Shown piece after piece: positions 34,629 through 44,162 of a DNA stretch of 64,000 nucleotides. A program made the position numbers and the translations under genes. Position 1 is the first letter of the stretch. Each line of letters begins with the position of its first letter. The notes under the pieces were generated by a model that saw only the letters and a list, made by a program, of their open reading frames with translations, was not told the DNA's origin and did no database searches. Origin of the DNA: Opitutaceae bacterium (lineage in GTDB: Bacteria; Verrucomicrobiota; Verrucomicrobiia; Opitutales; Opitutaceae); assembly GCA_026125215.1 (NCBI GenBank), contig JAHCLN010000001.1, positions 23,501-87,500 on the forward strand, in the 5' to 3' direction.

Positions 34629-35839
34629 AGCTCTTCGTACAACATGGGTATGGCGAAGGTCAGAAAGTTCAGGCTGGTATCGATGCCGGTTACATCGACG
34701 GTGTGATCTATAGTCCCAAGGATATTGGATTGGGGCGCCTTCAAGGTTCGCTGGATGACTTAGCGAAAAGAAAACCAGCGGCGGAGCGGCTGTTTGATCC
34801 GCAGTATTACGCCACATTGGTAGCCAATGCTCCTAATTCGCGTTGCGGACTACTGATGTCGGAATACGCCGAATATTTTTCGGCTCGGCGGCGTGGCCAA
34901 TTGGAACAGGAAGGGCGAGTGCGTGATGATTTGAGAGACACCTTGCGATTCACAAAGAAGCTGAATCTTTCTTCAGTAATCACCCCCGGAATCTTTGTGC
35001 CGCGGTCGCTCAATTCTATTGAGGCGGTGATCGCGAAGAATTTTATTCGGTTTTCCAAGACCACCGCAAAGGAGGTGGGCGAGAGCCGCCCTGTTCTAGC
35101 AACCCTTGCGATCAGTTGTGAGGCCTTACGACGACACCAAGAGTTGATCGAATTTCTGACTGACCTGACTCTCCTCGAGAATCCGCCAGATGGTTTTTAC
35201 TTGCTGGTTGGAACGTCGGGAACGGATGGGCGCCAGGAAATTTATCACGCAGATACGATTGCGGGCTGGCTCTTCCTCACTCACACCTTGGCCCTGAATG
35301 GATTGAGAGCCGTCAACGGCTATTCAGATCGGCTGACGCCGTTTCTAGGCGCATGTGGGGCCGCGGCGGGAGCAAGCGGTTGGTGGTCCAATCTGCGTAA
35401 TTTTGGCTTGGGGCGTTTCGCCCCAGAGGCATCCGGTGGACGACTACCCACACCGCGTTATCTTAGCTGCGCTTTGCTCAATCGCATTACTTTTGACGAG
35501 TTGGAGCGGCTGCGTGGAGTCGTTCCGGATGTGCTCAACGGTCTTCCAACCGATAAGCTTTACCCGGTTGAGGATGGTTCGGAACCCGAACGCAACCAAG
35601 AGGTGTTGCAAAGCTGGGATGCAATCCGAGAACTAAACCGACGCTTGGTTGCGGAGGGGGACACGGAGGCGAGTCTCGCGAATTGTCGGAAGGGCATTGC
35701 TGACGCTGCCGGGCTCTACCTCGAAGTTCAGGGGGCACTGTTTTCTCCGCTGGACTCCAAATCGGATGACAGCCACCTCGCGCCGTTGAGCGACGGCTTA
35801 GAGCTTTTTGCGGAGCTGGCTGAACTTGATTCGCCGTAG
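34625..35839 (+). CDS. Uncharacterised 404-residue protein coupled to the kinase (cassette gene 2)
   Basis: I do not recognise this family. The 404-residue protein opens MKLFVQHGYGEG and alternates short beta-strands and helices (DGVIYSPKDIG, LSSVITPGIFVPRS, LATLAISCEALRRH, GFYLLVGTSG, LALNGLRAVNG). This suggests a TIM-barrel-like alpha/beta fold, with a distinctive CGAAAGASGWWSNLRNFGLGRF segment near 240-262 and a helical C-terminus. It has no signal peptide or membrane helix. The ATGA overlap with the kinase shows they are made together. Its 3-prime end overlaps the convergent nuclease gene by 42 bases. Confidence 0.85.
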   Translation: MKLFVQHGYGEGQKVQAGIDAGYIDGVIYSPKDIGLGRLQGSLDDLAKRKPAAERLFDPQYYATLVANAPNSRCGLLMSEYAEYFSARRRGQLEQEGRVRDDLRDTLRFTKKLNLSSVITPGIFVPRSLNSIEAVIAKNFIRFSKTTAKEVGESRPVLATLAISCEALRRHQELIEFLTDLTLLENPPDGFYLLVGTSGTDGRQEIYHADTIAGWLFLTHTLALNGLRAVNGYSDRLTPFLGACGAAAGASGWWSNLRNFGLGRFAPEASGGRLPTPRYLSCALLNRITFDELERLRGVVPDVLNGLPTDKLYPVEDGSEPERNQEVLQSWDAIRELNRRLVAEGDTEASLANCRKGIADAAGLYLEVQGALFSPLDSKSDDSHLAPLSDGLELFAELAELDSP

Positions 35840-36391
35840 GATAAGCTGAACCGCTCGTGCCTTCGCTTTTTCGTTTCGCGCCTTGAGAATGCGTGGCGTA
35901 TAGACGCGCCGGATTCTTCCGCTGTCGGAGTCAAAGCCCCACAGTCCAATCCGTAATCTTTTGAAAAGGTCCAGATGCACTCGTGCCAAGCGCAAAGCCT
36001 GCGGAGGAATCACCACGATCGCCCTATCCGCAAAATAGCTATAGCGGAAAGCCTGTGAGAGAGCCCTTCTCCAATCCGAGATCTTAAGCTCGAAAGCATG
36101 TATCCGTAGCGACGGAGGCAATTTCTCCAAGGAATAGGCGGTGGCATCTTCACCGGTCGCACGACGTCGCCAGCCAATCCATACCCAATCGGCGATACCA
36201 TAGCCCGAAACCTCCAGGTCACGGCCGACAATACCACCCGGGTTGACCGAGGTGCGGTAAGCGCGTTCAAAAGCACAAAGGAAATTCGATTCCGTCCGCT
36301 TCCGAGAGAATCGTGGCGGTAAATTACGGCGTGGGTTCGCTCCACGGATAACTAGCCCTGAGTTAACCATTTCCATAATTTGGTAATTCAC
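35798..36391 (-). CDS. PD-(D/E)XK nuclease-fold protein (cassette gene 3)
   Basis: The reading frame opens with GTG at 36391; ATG codons at 36376 and 36370 are alternatives, and no start has a clear Shine-Dalgarno. The 197-residue protein has the nuclease core: Glu42 in an N-terminal helix, Asp68 in GYGIADWVWIGW, Glu101-Leu-Lys103 in HAFELKISD, and Gln113-x3-Tyr117 in QAFRYSYF. This fits RecB-like or sce7726-like members of the superfamily. A basic C-terminus (KARNEKAKARAVQLILRRIKF) could bind nucleic acid. It is convergent with the 404-residue gene, overlapping it by 42 bases. Confidence 0.8.
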   Translation of the reverse strand: MNYQIMEMVNSGLVIRGANPRRNLPPRFSRKRTESNFLCAFERAYRTSVNPGGIVGRDLEVSGYGIADWVWIGWRRRATGEDATAYSLEKLPPSLRIHAFELKISDWRRALSQAFRYSYFADRAIVVIPPQALRLARVHLDLFKRLRIGLWGFDSDSGRIRRVYTPRILKARNEKAKARAVQLILRRIKFSQLRKKL

Positions 36392-36516
36392 ATTTGTGAG
36401 CTTTGCGAGCCTATACTGTGCCGTAGTTTCTTATGGCCAGAGTTACTGGAGTCGAAGAATGAAGGGTTGTCGCAGCGAATAATTTAGGACGGTGCGTAAA
36501 ATAATGGCGTGGTCGT

Positions 36517-37734
36517 TCACCCGCGGCGGATCTCCGAGCCTTGGAAGCGGATCTGGATGCGGAAGACTTTTTTGAAGCGGCAGGTGATGGCGCCGGTCTT
36601 GAGGTCGAACTTTTCGGGCACCTCGATGCGGTGGATGTCCACGACGGCATGGTAGCCGCGCTCGGAGAACACGTCGATGAGCATGGCGAGGGCGAGGGCG
36701 TCGTCGAGGAGCGGGTGCTCGGTGTTGATGAGCGCGACGCCGGAGATGGCGTGCTTGATGACGATGGGCATCACCTTGCCCTCGATGAAGGCGGTGACCT
36801 TGGCGAAGAGTTCGTTGTGCTCGAGCTCGTAGCTGTCGAGCCGTTTCACGAGTTCCTGGCGGGCGTGGATGATGATCTCGCTGGCGACCGGGATGCTGCG
36901 GAGGCGGTCGTGGGTTCGGGGGTCGAGCTCGAGGGTGCTCTGGTATTGGAGCTCGTTGAGGATGTTCTGCTCGACCTCGGCGAAGGAGCCCTGCGCATCA
37001 ATGAAGTGGTAGTGGAAAATCTCCTTCAGCGACTGGAGGGCGTCCCAGGTCTGCTCCTTGAAGACCCGGTAGCGGCGGCGGGCGAGGGCCTCGTCGTGGT
37101 CGGTGGGCCGGTCTTCGCGCGGCTGGCCGATGCCGGTGCGTTTGACCTCTTCGTTGTGGGCGCGGGTTTCCCGGCCGCGCTTCAGCTGGCGCGCGACGGA
37201 CTCTTTCTCGTCCACGAAGAGCACCATGATGTGCACGGTGGGCTGGCGGAAATGGATGCTGAGCGGGGTGTCGTAAAATTCGCGGCGCAGCTGGTGCATC
37301 TTGCCGACGAGGAGCTTGAGGCACTCGACCTGCACCTGGGTGCGCGGGAAGCCGTCGAGGATGACGCCGTCGCGGTAAACGGGCTTCAACAGCTCGCGGA
37401 GGAGGAGGCCGACGACCTCGCGGTCGCCGACCATGTTGCCCGCGTCCTTCAGCCGCTTGGCCTCGGGAGAATCGAGCAGGGCGCTCATGACGATGGGCGG
37501 GCAGGTGAGCCCGCGGGAGCGGGCGATGAAGGCGGTGTTGGTGCCCTTGCCGGCGCCGGGGGCGCCGCCGAGCAGGATGATTTCCTTGGGAAAGCGCAGG
37601 TTTTCGCGGCCAAAATCCGCCTCCAGGTCATCCCAAGCCGAGTTGAAGATCAGCTGGGCATCCTTGATCTCCAGGTCGGTGATTTTGGGGGATTGGCCGT
37701 TACCGGCCGGGGGCGTGGGGGTGGCGGTGGACAT
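36517..37734 (-). CDS. Adenylate-kinase-like nucleoside monophosphate kinase with C-terminal extension
   Basis: The ATG at 37734 (MSTATPTPPAGNG) gives 405 residues. The kinase domain starts near residue 45 with P-loop LLGGAPGAGKGTN and has DGFPRTQVQVECL and the LID-type region RGRETRAHNEEVKRTG...EDRPTDHDE. About 165 extra residues follow (from DPRTHDRLRSIPVASE to the end), where a normal adenylate kinase of about 215 residues would stop. The extension contains EGKVMPIVIKHAISGVALINT and resembles nothing I can name. Related long forms occur in Verrucomicrobiota and plants as far as I recall. Substrate preference is not certain. Confidence 0.85.
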   Translation of the reverse strand: MSTATPTPPAGNGQSPKITDLEIKDAQLIFNSAWDDLEADFGRENLRFPKEIILLGGAPGAGKGTNTAFIARSRGLTCPPIVMSALLDSPEAKRLKDAGNMVGDREVVGLLLRELLKPVYRDGVILDGFPRTQVQVECLKLLVGKMHQLRREFYDTPLSIHFRQPTVHIMVLFVDEKESVARQLKRGRETRAHNEEVKRTGIGQPREDRPTDHDEALARRRYRVFKEQTWDALQSLKEIFHYHFIDAQGSFAEVEQNILNELQYQSTLELDPRTHDRLRSIPVASEIIIHARQELVKRLDSYELEHNELFAKVTAFIEGKVMPIVIKHAISGVALINTEHPLLDDALALAMLIDVFSERGYHAVVDIHRIEVPEKFDLKTGAITCRFKKVFRIQIRFQGSEIRRG

Positions 37735-37980
37735 GAAAGTTACGGGCTTATGACGGTGGTTGGAGCGGGTCGCGACAACAGAATTCGGCGCGGCCGGCGG
37801 TGCGCCGGGGCGGAACCTGACGGTGCAGGGCGGGTCGGTGAAGCCGGGACAGGCGCGTCGGCCAAGCCGGCGCGAATGTCCGTTGAAGCTGGACCTGGCG
37901 GGGTCGCGCGAGCGGCCCCGCCTTGGCTTTGAGACTGGCCCTGAATCCCGGGGCCGGGCATATCCCAACCCATCGAAACC

Positions 37981-39315
<1,335 letters not shown>

Positions 39316-39319
39316 GCCC

Positions 39320-41110
39320 ATGCTGCGCACCCGCCTGCTGCTCGGTTTCCTCGCGGTTCTCGCCCTGCTGGCGGCGGTGGGAGCGCACGCCCTGTGGACC
39401 ACCCGGCAGCTCGGCCGGACGGTCGCGGACACCATCACGGTGAGCGCCCGCGGCCTGCTGGCCGCCGAGCAGCTCAAACAGGCGGCCAACCGGCTCGGCA
39501 ACGGACTGCGGCAGCTGCGCAGCGTCGAAAGTTTTGCCCACCGCGAGGAATTCCAGCGGTCCCGCGATGCGCTCCAACGCTTGCTCCAGGCCGAGGCGGA
39601 GCTCACGCCCGCGGCTGCCGAGCGCGCCCGGCGGCTGGAAGACATCGAGACGGCGGTCGCCCGGCTCGCGGCGCGGGCGGAACAGCTCGATGCGACGGGC
39701 CGTCCCCTGGAAACCCTGCAGGCCGACGAGGCGGCGCTGTTTGCCGTGCTGCAGGCGGTGGAGCAGCTGGCCGGCTACGATGCGCGGTTGCTGCGCGAGG
39801 CCGAGACCCGGACGGCGCTGCTGACCGAACGCTCGACCGCGATTTTTTCGCTGGGCCTCGGCGCGGCGGTGCTGTTGACGCTGGCCCTGGCCTGGATCCT
39901 CGGCGGCCTGTTGCTGCGTCCCATCCGGGCGCTGACCGCCTCGGCGACGGCGCTGGGCGAGGGCCGGCTGGAGCAGGACGTGCCCGTGACCTCGCGGGAC
40001 GAGCTCGGCGAGCTCGCGCGCACCTTCAACACGATGGCGGCGAGCCTGCGCGCCTACCGCGATGCGATGACGGCGAGGGCGCAGCGGGCGCAACGCACGA
40101 TGGAGGCGACGCTGACTTCCGCACCGGATCCGCTGTTCGTGATCGGCCGCGACGGCACCCAGGAAGTGCGCAACCCGGCCGCCGAGGCGCTGGCCGCCGG
40201 CCCGGAGTTCGCCGCAGGCCTGCCCGAGGAGCTGGCGGTGCCTTTGCAGCAGGTGCTGACGACGGGCCAGCATTACCTGCCGACGGATTTCTCCCGCGTC
40301 GTCACGCTGCGCGACCGGCACTACCTCCCGCGCATCCTGGCCATCGGCGACAAGCTGACGGATTTCCGCGGCGCGGCCATCGTGCTGCAGGATGTCACGA
40401 AGCTCCGGCTGCTCGACGATGCGAAGAGCAACCTCGTCGGCACGGTGAGCCACGAGCTGAAGACGCCGCTCACGAGCCTGCGCCTGTCGGTTTACCTGCT
40501 CCTCGAGCAACAGGTCGGCGTGCTGAGCCCCGCGCAACGCGAGCTGGTGGAGACCGCGCGCGACGAGGCCGACCGCCTGCTGCGGATTCTCAACGATCTG
40601 CTGGACCTCAGCCGGATCGAAAGCGGCGTCGCGGCGCCGCGCCTTGAACCGGTGCCGGTGGCGGAGCTGCTCGACGACATGGCGCGGGAAATCCGGCCCA
40701 TCCTCGAGGCCGCGGACCAGCGCCTGACGGTGGAGGCGGCGGCGGACCTGACGACGGTGCCGGTGGACCGCGACAGCCTCCGGCATGTCTTCATCAATCT
40801 CCTGACCAACGCCTCGAAGTATGGTCCGGCCGGCGGCGAAATCCGGCTCGGCGCGGCGCCGACCGACGACGGGTTTGTGCGCTTTGCCGTGCGGGACGAG
40901 GGGCCCGGCATCGCGCCGGAAAACCAGGCGAAGGTGTTTGAGAAATTTTACCGCGTGCCCGGCCAGAGCAAGAAAGGCGCGGGCCTCGGGCTCGCCATCT
41001 GCCGGGAGATCGTGGTCGCACACGGCGGCAGCATCGTCTGCAGCAGCGCACCCGGCCGCGGCAGCGAATTTTCCTTCCTGATTCCCCTGCGCCCAACCCA
41101 AAATCCCTGA
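39320..41110 (+). CDS. Membrane sensor histidine kinase (KinB-like)
   Basis: The ATG at 39320 (MLRTRLLLGFLAVLALLAAVG) gives 596 residues. Two membrane helices (about 5-25 and 170-195) flank a helical periplasmic sensor. A HAMP domain (PIRALTASATALGEGRLEQDV...DELGELARTFNTM), a PAS-like domain (about 255-360), HisKA with VSHELKTPLTSLRLS and a complete HATPase (LTNASKYG, DEGPGIAPE, GAGLGLAICREIV) follow. It should phosphorylate the sigma-54 activator encoded just upstream. The ligand is unknown. Confidence 0.93.
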   Translation: MLRTRLLLGFLAVLALLAAVGAHALWTTRQLGRTVADTITVSARGLLAAEQLKQAANRLGNGLRQLRSVESFAHREEFQRSRDALQRLLQAEAELTPAAAERARRLEDIETAVARLAARAEQLDATGRPLETLQADEAALFAVLQAVEQLAGYDARLLREAETRTALLTERSTAIFSLGLGAAVLLTLALAWILGGLLLRPIRALTASATALGEGRLEQDVPVTSRDELGELARTFNTMAASLRAYRDAMTARAQRAQRTMEATLTSAPDPLFVIGRDGTQEVRNPAAEALAAGPEFAAGLPEELAVPLQQVLTTGQHYLPTDFSRVVTLRDRHYLPRILAIGDKLTDFRGAAIVLQDVTKLRLLDDAKSNLVGTVSHELKTPLTSLRLSVYLLLEQQVGVLSPAQRELVETARDEADRLLRILNDLLDLSRIESGVAAPRLEPVPVAELLDDMAREIRPILEAADQRLTVEAAADLTTVPVDRDSLRHVFINLLTNASKYGPAGGEIRLGAAPTDDGFVRFAVRDEGPGIAPENQAKVFEKFYRVPGQSKKGAGLGLAICREIVVAHGGSIVCSSAPGRGSEFSFLIPLRPTQNP

Positions 41111-41114
41111 ACCC

Positions 41115-41345
41115 ATGAACAAAACCGTTTTCGCCTGCCTGCTGATCGTCCTCGGGCTGATCATCATCATCCTCGGAGCCCGCCGCGAGGATTCCGTCGT
41201 CGGCCTGTCCGACGCCGTCGGCACCACCCTGGCCAACGCCTGGGACGGCAAGGTCCGCCAGCCCGGATACGTCTGGTATTATGTCGGTGGCGGCGGCCTG
41301 ATGCTGGCCGGTGCCGTGCTGCTCCTCCGGCGAAAAGCGGGCTGA
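41115..41345 (+). CDS. Small two-helix membrane protein, DUF3185-like
   Basis: The 76-residue protein has two membrane helices (ACLLIVLGLIIIILGA and YYVGGGGLMLAGAVLLL) separated by a short loop with REDSVVGLSDAVG. This matches the small DUF3185-type layout. It starts five bases after the histidine kinase stop and is probably cotranscribed. The function is unknown. Confidence 0.75.
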   Translation: MNKTVFACLLIVLGLIIIILGARREDSVVGLSDAVGTTLANAWDGKVRQPGYVWYYVGGGGLMLAGAVLLLRRKAG

Positions 41346-41467
41346 CTCAGCCGGGATCATGCAGTTTGACGGATATTATCGGGACGAATCGTTCCACAGA
41401 CCATTCACGGCCAACACTTGAATCCCCGAATCCCGGCTGCCATGCAGTTAAGCCAAATGATGCCGCG

Positions 41468-41523
41468 GTAGGCAGCCCGCTTGCGGGCGCTTTCCCGGCG
41501 CGCGCGCCAGCGCGCTGACCTAC
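41468..41523. repeat. Paired palindromes bounded by GTAGG/CCTAC, REP-like
   Basis: The unit starts GTAGG and ends CCTAC. It contains two hairpins, CAGCCCGC-TT-GCGGGCG and CGCGCGCGCCAGCGCGCTG, in head-to-head order. Each half reads GTAGG plus a GC palindrome on its own strand, as in bipartite REP elements. It lies between the convergent genes ending at 41345 and 41545. Confidence 0.5.
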
Positions 41524-41544
41524 ATCGGATTGCATGAGTCCGGC

Positions 41545-44115
41545 TCAGCCTTTGCGGAAAATCACCTGCGGCGCGGTTTCCATCTGGCCGCGGGTGACGC
41601 CGAGCTGGTTGAGCAGTTTGAGCTCGCGCCAGAGTTCCGCGCCCGTGAGCTCGCCGCGCAGCAGCTGGCCGTAACGGGTGAGCGTGCGGGCGACCTCGTC
41701 GGCGCCTTCGTTGACAAACTCGACGCGGAAGCTGCGGGCGCCGAGCTCGCGGAGCCGCGCAACGTATTCGGCCCCGGTCTGCGCGCGGTTGTTGAAAACG
41801 GTGTTGCGGCAGCCGGCGTCGGCCTTGAGCGGGAGTTCGGCGCCGACCCGGTCGCGCAGCGCGACGCGGTGCCGGTCGCAGGGCCGGCCGCAATCGCGGT
41901 AATCCTTGCCGCTGGAGAGAAACGCGCAGAACACACAGTGCTCCATGTGAAACATCGGCATGTGCTGGTGGATCGTGATGTCGAACCAGTCTCCGGGGGC
42001 GGCCTGCAGCAGGGCCTCGAGCTGCGCGATGTTGAGGTCGTAGCTGGCGGTGACGCGCTCCAGGCCGTGCCGTTCGCGGAAATGCGCCGCGGTGAGCGGA
42101 TTGGCGACATTGAGGGAGAAATCGCCGCGGCGGCGGTCACGGGCGAAGAACGCGAGGTGCTCGTGGTTGCGCACGAGGTAGCCGTCGGCCCCGCAGGAGC
42201 GCACCTGCTTGAGAATCCATTCCTCGCCCGGCTTGTAGATGCGCGGCGGGGCGCCCCAGATCGTGCCGGCATTTGGGATTTTCGATTTGGGATTTTCGAT
42301 TTCCGCGGTTTGGAGCGTGCGGAAGCGGGTGACGGCGTCGCGGTAATGCTTCGGGTTTTCGAACTCGCAGTAAATCGTGCGCACGCCGGCGGCCCAGGCA
42401 GCGTCGAGCTGGGCCAGCTCACGGATGACGGCGATGATTTCGGGCGGGGCGGGCGGGGATGGCGGGGTTTCGATCCGCAGGCGGGGCGCCGTGGTCCGCA
42501 GCTGCCAGCGCCGGGGGGCGGCGCGGAGTTGGTCGAGCGCGGAGGCGGTTTCACGGCGGAGACGGTTGATCTCGCTCAAGGGCAGGATGACCGCGCCTTC
42601 CAGGAAGGATTTCAGTTCGCCGAGCCGGAAGGGCGTGCCGCCGAGCCGGCCGAGCTGGTCGCGGAGCCGTTCGGGCGTGAGCGGCTGGTTTTCGGCGGTG
42701 GCGAGCGGGACGCTGGAATCAAGCCGCACGACATGGCCTTCGCCGTCATCGGTGACGAGCGTGAGCGGGGTGCCGGCGCGGCCGTGGACTTCCATTGCGA
42801 CGGGGCGCTGGAAGCGGATCTTGTCGCCCTCGAAGGTGGCGCGCACCTCGCGGTCGAGCGCGGGGTCGTTGGTTTTCCACACGCGGTCGCCGACATGGAG
42901 CCGGCGGAAGTTGAGGTCGCCGTCGCCGAAGCGGAGCACGGTTTCGCCGGCCTGCGTTTCGACCTGATAAACCCGGCCGCCTTCCTCGCCCGCTTCGGGC
43001 GAACCGGCGTCGAAGACCACGCCGTCGCCGGGCTTGACCGGGGCCGCGGTGTGAAGATGCACGCCGGCCCGGGCGCCGGACCCGATGCGGGTGACCGTGC
43101 CGAGGAAGACGCCGCGCTTGGTGCCGAAGCGGCCGTGGGCGAGTTCCTGGTTGTTGATCCCCCGGAACCAGCCGGTGTAGAGCCCGCGGGAGAAACTCAT
43201 CTCCAGCTCGTAGCGGGCGGTCTTGGGTTCGAAGGGCGGCGGGGGCACGCCGGTGAGTTCCGCCATCACCTTGTCCAGCGCGGTGCGATAGACCCGCGTG
43301 ATGCTGGCGACATACTCGGGGGACTTGAGGCGGCCTTCGATCTTCAGCGAGGCGACGCCGGCCTGGACGAGCTCGGGGAGGACCTCGAGTCCGGCGAGGT
43401 CCTGCGGGCTGAGCAGGTAGCGGCGGTCGCCGAGGTCCACCGGCCGGCCGTCGGCGATGAGATCGTAGGGCAGGCGGCAGGCCTGCGCGCATTCGCCGCG
43501 GTTGGCCGAACGGCCGCCGAGCGATTCGCTGGTGAGGCATTGGCCGGAGTAGGCGACGCAGAGCGCGCCGTGCACGAAGACCTCCAGCGGCAGCGGGGAA
43601 TTTTTCTGCGCCGCCTGGATGGCGCGGATGTCCTGCAGGGAATTTTCCCGCGCCAGCACAATGAGCTGGGCGCCGAGGTCGCGCACAAACTCCACGCCGC
43701 CCGCGCTCGTGACGGTCATCTGCGTCGAGCCGTGGATGGGGAAATCCGGCGAGAGCTCGCGGATGAGCCGGCAGATGCCCACGTCTTGGACGATGGCGGC
43801 GTCCACGCCGCTGGCGATGATGGTGCGCAGGTAGTCGGCAGCCTCGGCCAGCTCGTTGGCAAAGACGAGGGTGTTGAAGGTTACGTAGCCGCGCACGCCG
43901 CGGCGGTGGAGAAATTCCATCAGCGCCGGCAGGTCGGCCTGCGTGAAGTTCTTCGCCCGCATGCGCGCGTTGAAGCGCTCGAGGCCGAAGTAGATGGCGT
44001 CGGCGCCGTTCTCGACCGCGGCCCGGGCGCACTCCCAGTCGCCGGCGGGTGCGAGCAGCTCCGGCCGGCGCAAGGCGGGCAGGACGGCGGCGGGTTGGGC
44101 GGCGGGAGCGGGCAT
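41545..44115 (-). CDS. Peptidase U32 family protein (RlhA/collagenase-like)
   Basis: The 856-residue protein begins with the U32 fold (RRPELLAPAGDWECARAAVENGADAIYFGLE). It has the family signature near residues 180-225, EVFVHGALCVAYSGQC followed by GGRSANRGECAQACRLPYDL, with the cysteines expected for an iron-sulfur or metal site. A second collagenase-like region (about 620-800, with MEHCVFCAFLSSGKDYRDCGRPC) follows a linker. U32 proteins include RlhA, which hydroxylates 23S rRNA, and enzymes of prenyl-quinone biosynthesis. The long two-module form fits the RlhA group. The linker contains an in-frame repeat (42277-42304). Confidence 0.9.
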   Translation of the reverse strand: MPAPAAQPAAVLPALRRPELLAPAGDWECARAAVENGADAIYFGLERFNARMRAKNFTQADLPALMEFLHRRGVRGYVTFNTLVFANELAEAADYLRTIIASGVDAAIVQDVGICRLIRELSPDFPIHGSTQMTVTSAGGVEFVRDLGAQLIVLARENSLQDIRAIQAAQKNSPLPLEVFVHGALCVAYSGQCLTSESLGGRSANRGECAQACRLPYDLIADGRPVDLGDRRYLLSPQDLAGLEVLPELVQAGVASLKIEGRLKSPEYVASITRVYRTALDKVMAELTGVPPPPFEPKTARYELEMSFSRGLYTGWFRGINNQELAHGRFGTKRGVFLGTVTRIGSGARAGVHLHTAAPVKPGDGVVFDAGSPEAGEEGGRVYQVETQAGETVLRFGDGDLNFRRLHVGDRVWKTNDPALDREVRATFEGDKIRFQRPVAMEVHGRAGTPLTLVTDDGEGHVVRLDSSVPLATAENQPLTPERLRDQLGRLGGTPFRLGELKSFLEGAVILPLSEINRLRRETASALDQLRAAPRRWQLRTTAPRLRIETPPSPPAPPEIIAVIRELAQLDAAWAAGVRTIYCEFENPKHYRDAVTRFRTLQTAEIENPKSKIPNAGTIWGAPPRIYKPGEEWILKQVRSCGADGYLVRNHEHLAFFARDRRRGDFSLNVANPLTAAHFRERHGLERVTASYDLNIAQLEALLQAAPGDWFDITIHQHMPMFHMEHCVFCAFLSSGKDYRDCGRPCDRHRVALRDRVGAELPLKADAGCRNTVFNNRAQTGAEYVARLRELGARSFRVEFVNEGADEVARTLTRYGQLLRGELTGAELWRELKLLNQLGVTRGQMETAPQVIFRKG
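42277..42304 (+). repeat. Solo end of the four-helix-bundle element inside the U32 gene
   Basis: GATTTTCGATTT is followed by GGGATTTTCGATTTCCG, closely matching the left end of the elements at 29172 and 30856, including the bases just inside the repeat. On the U32 coding strand it is read in frame as EIENPKSKIPN, similar to the QSKIENQKSKI encoded by the element's right end. It falls near residue 605, in the linker between U32 modules. Confidence 0.65.
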
Positions 44116-44162
44116 GACGTCAGACTGGGGTGCGGCGGGCGGCTGGCAATCCGCGAACGGGT

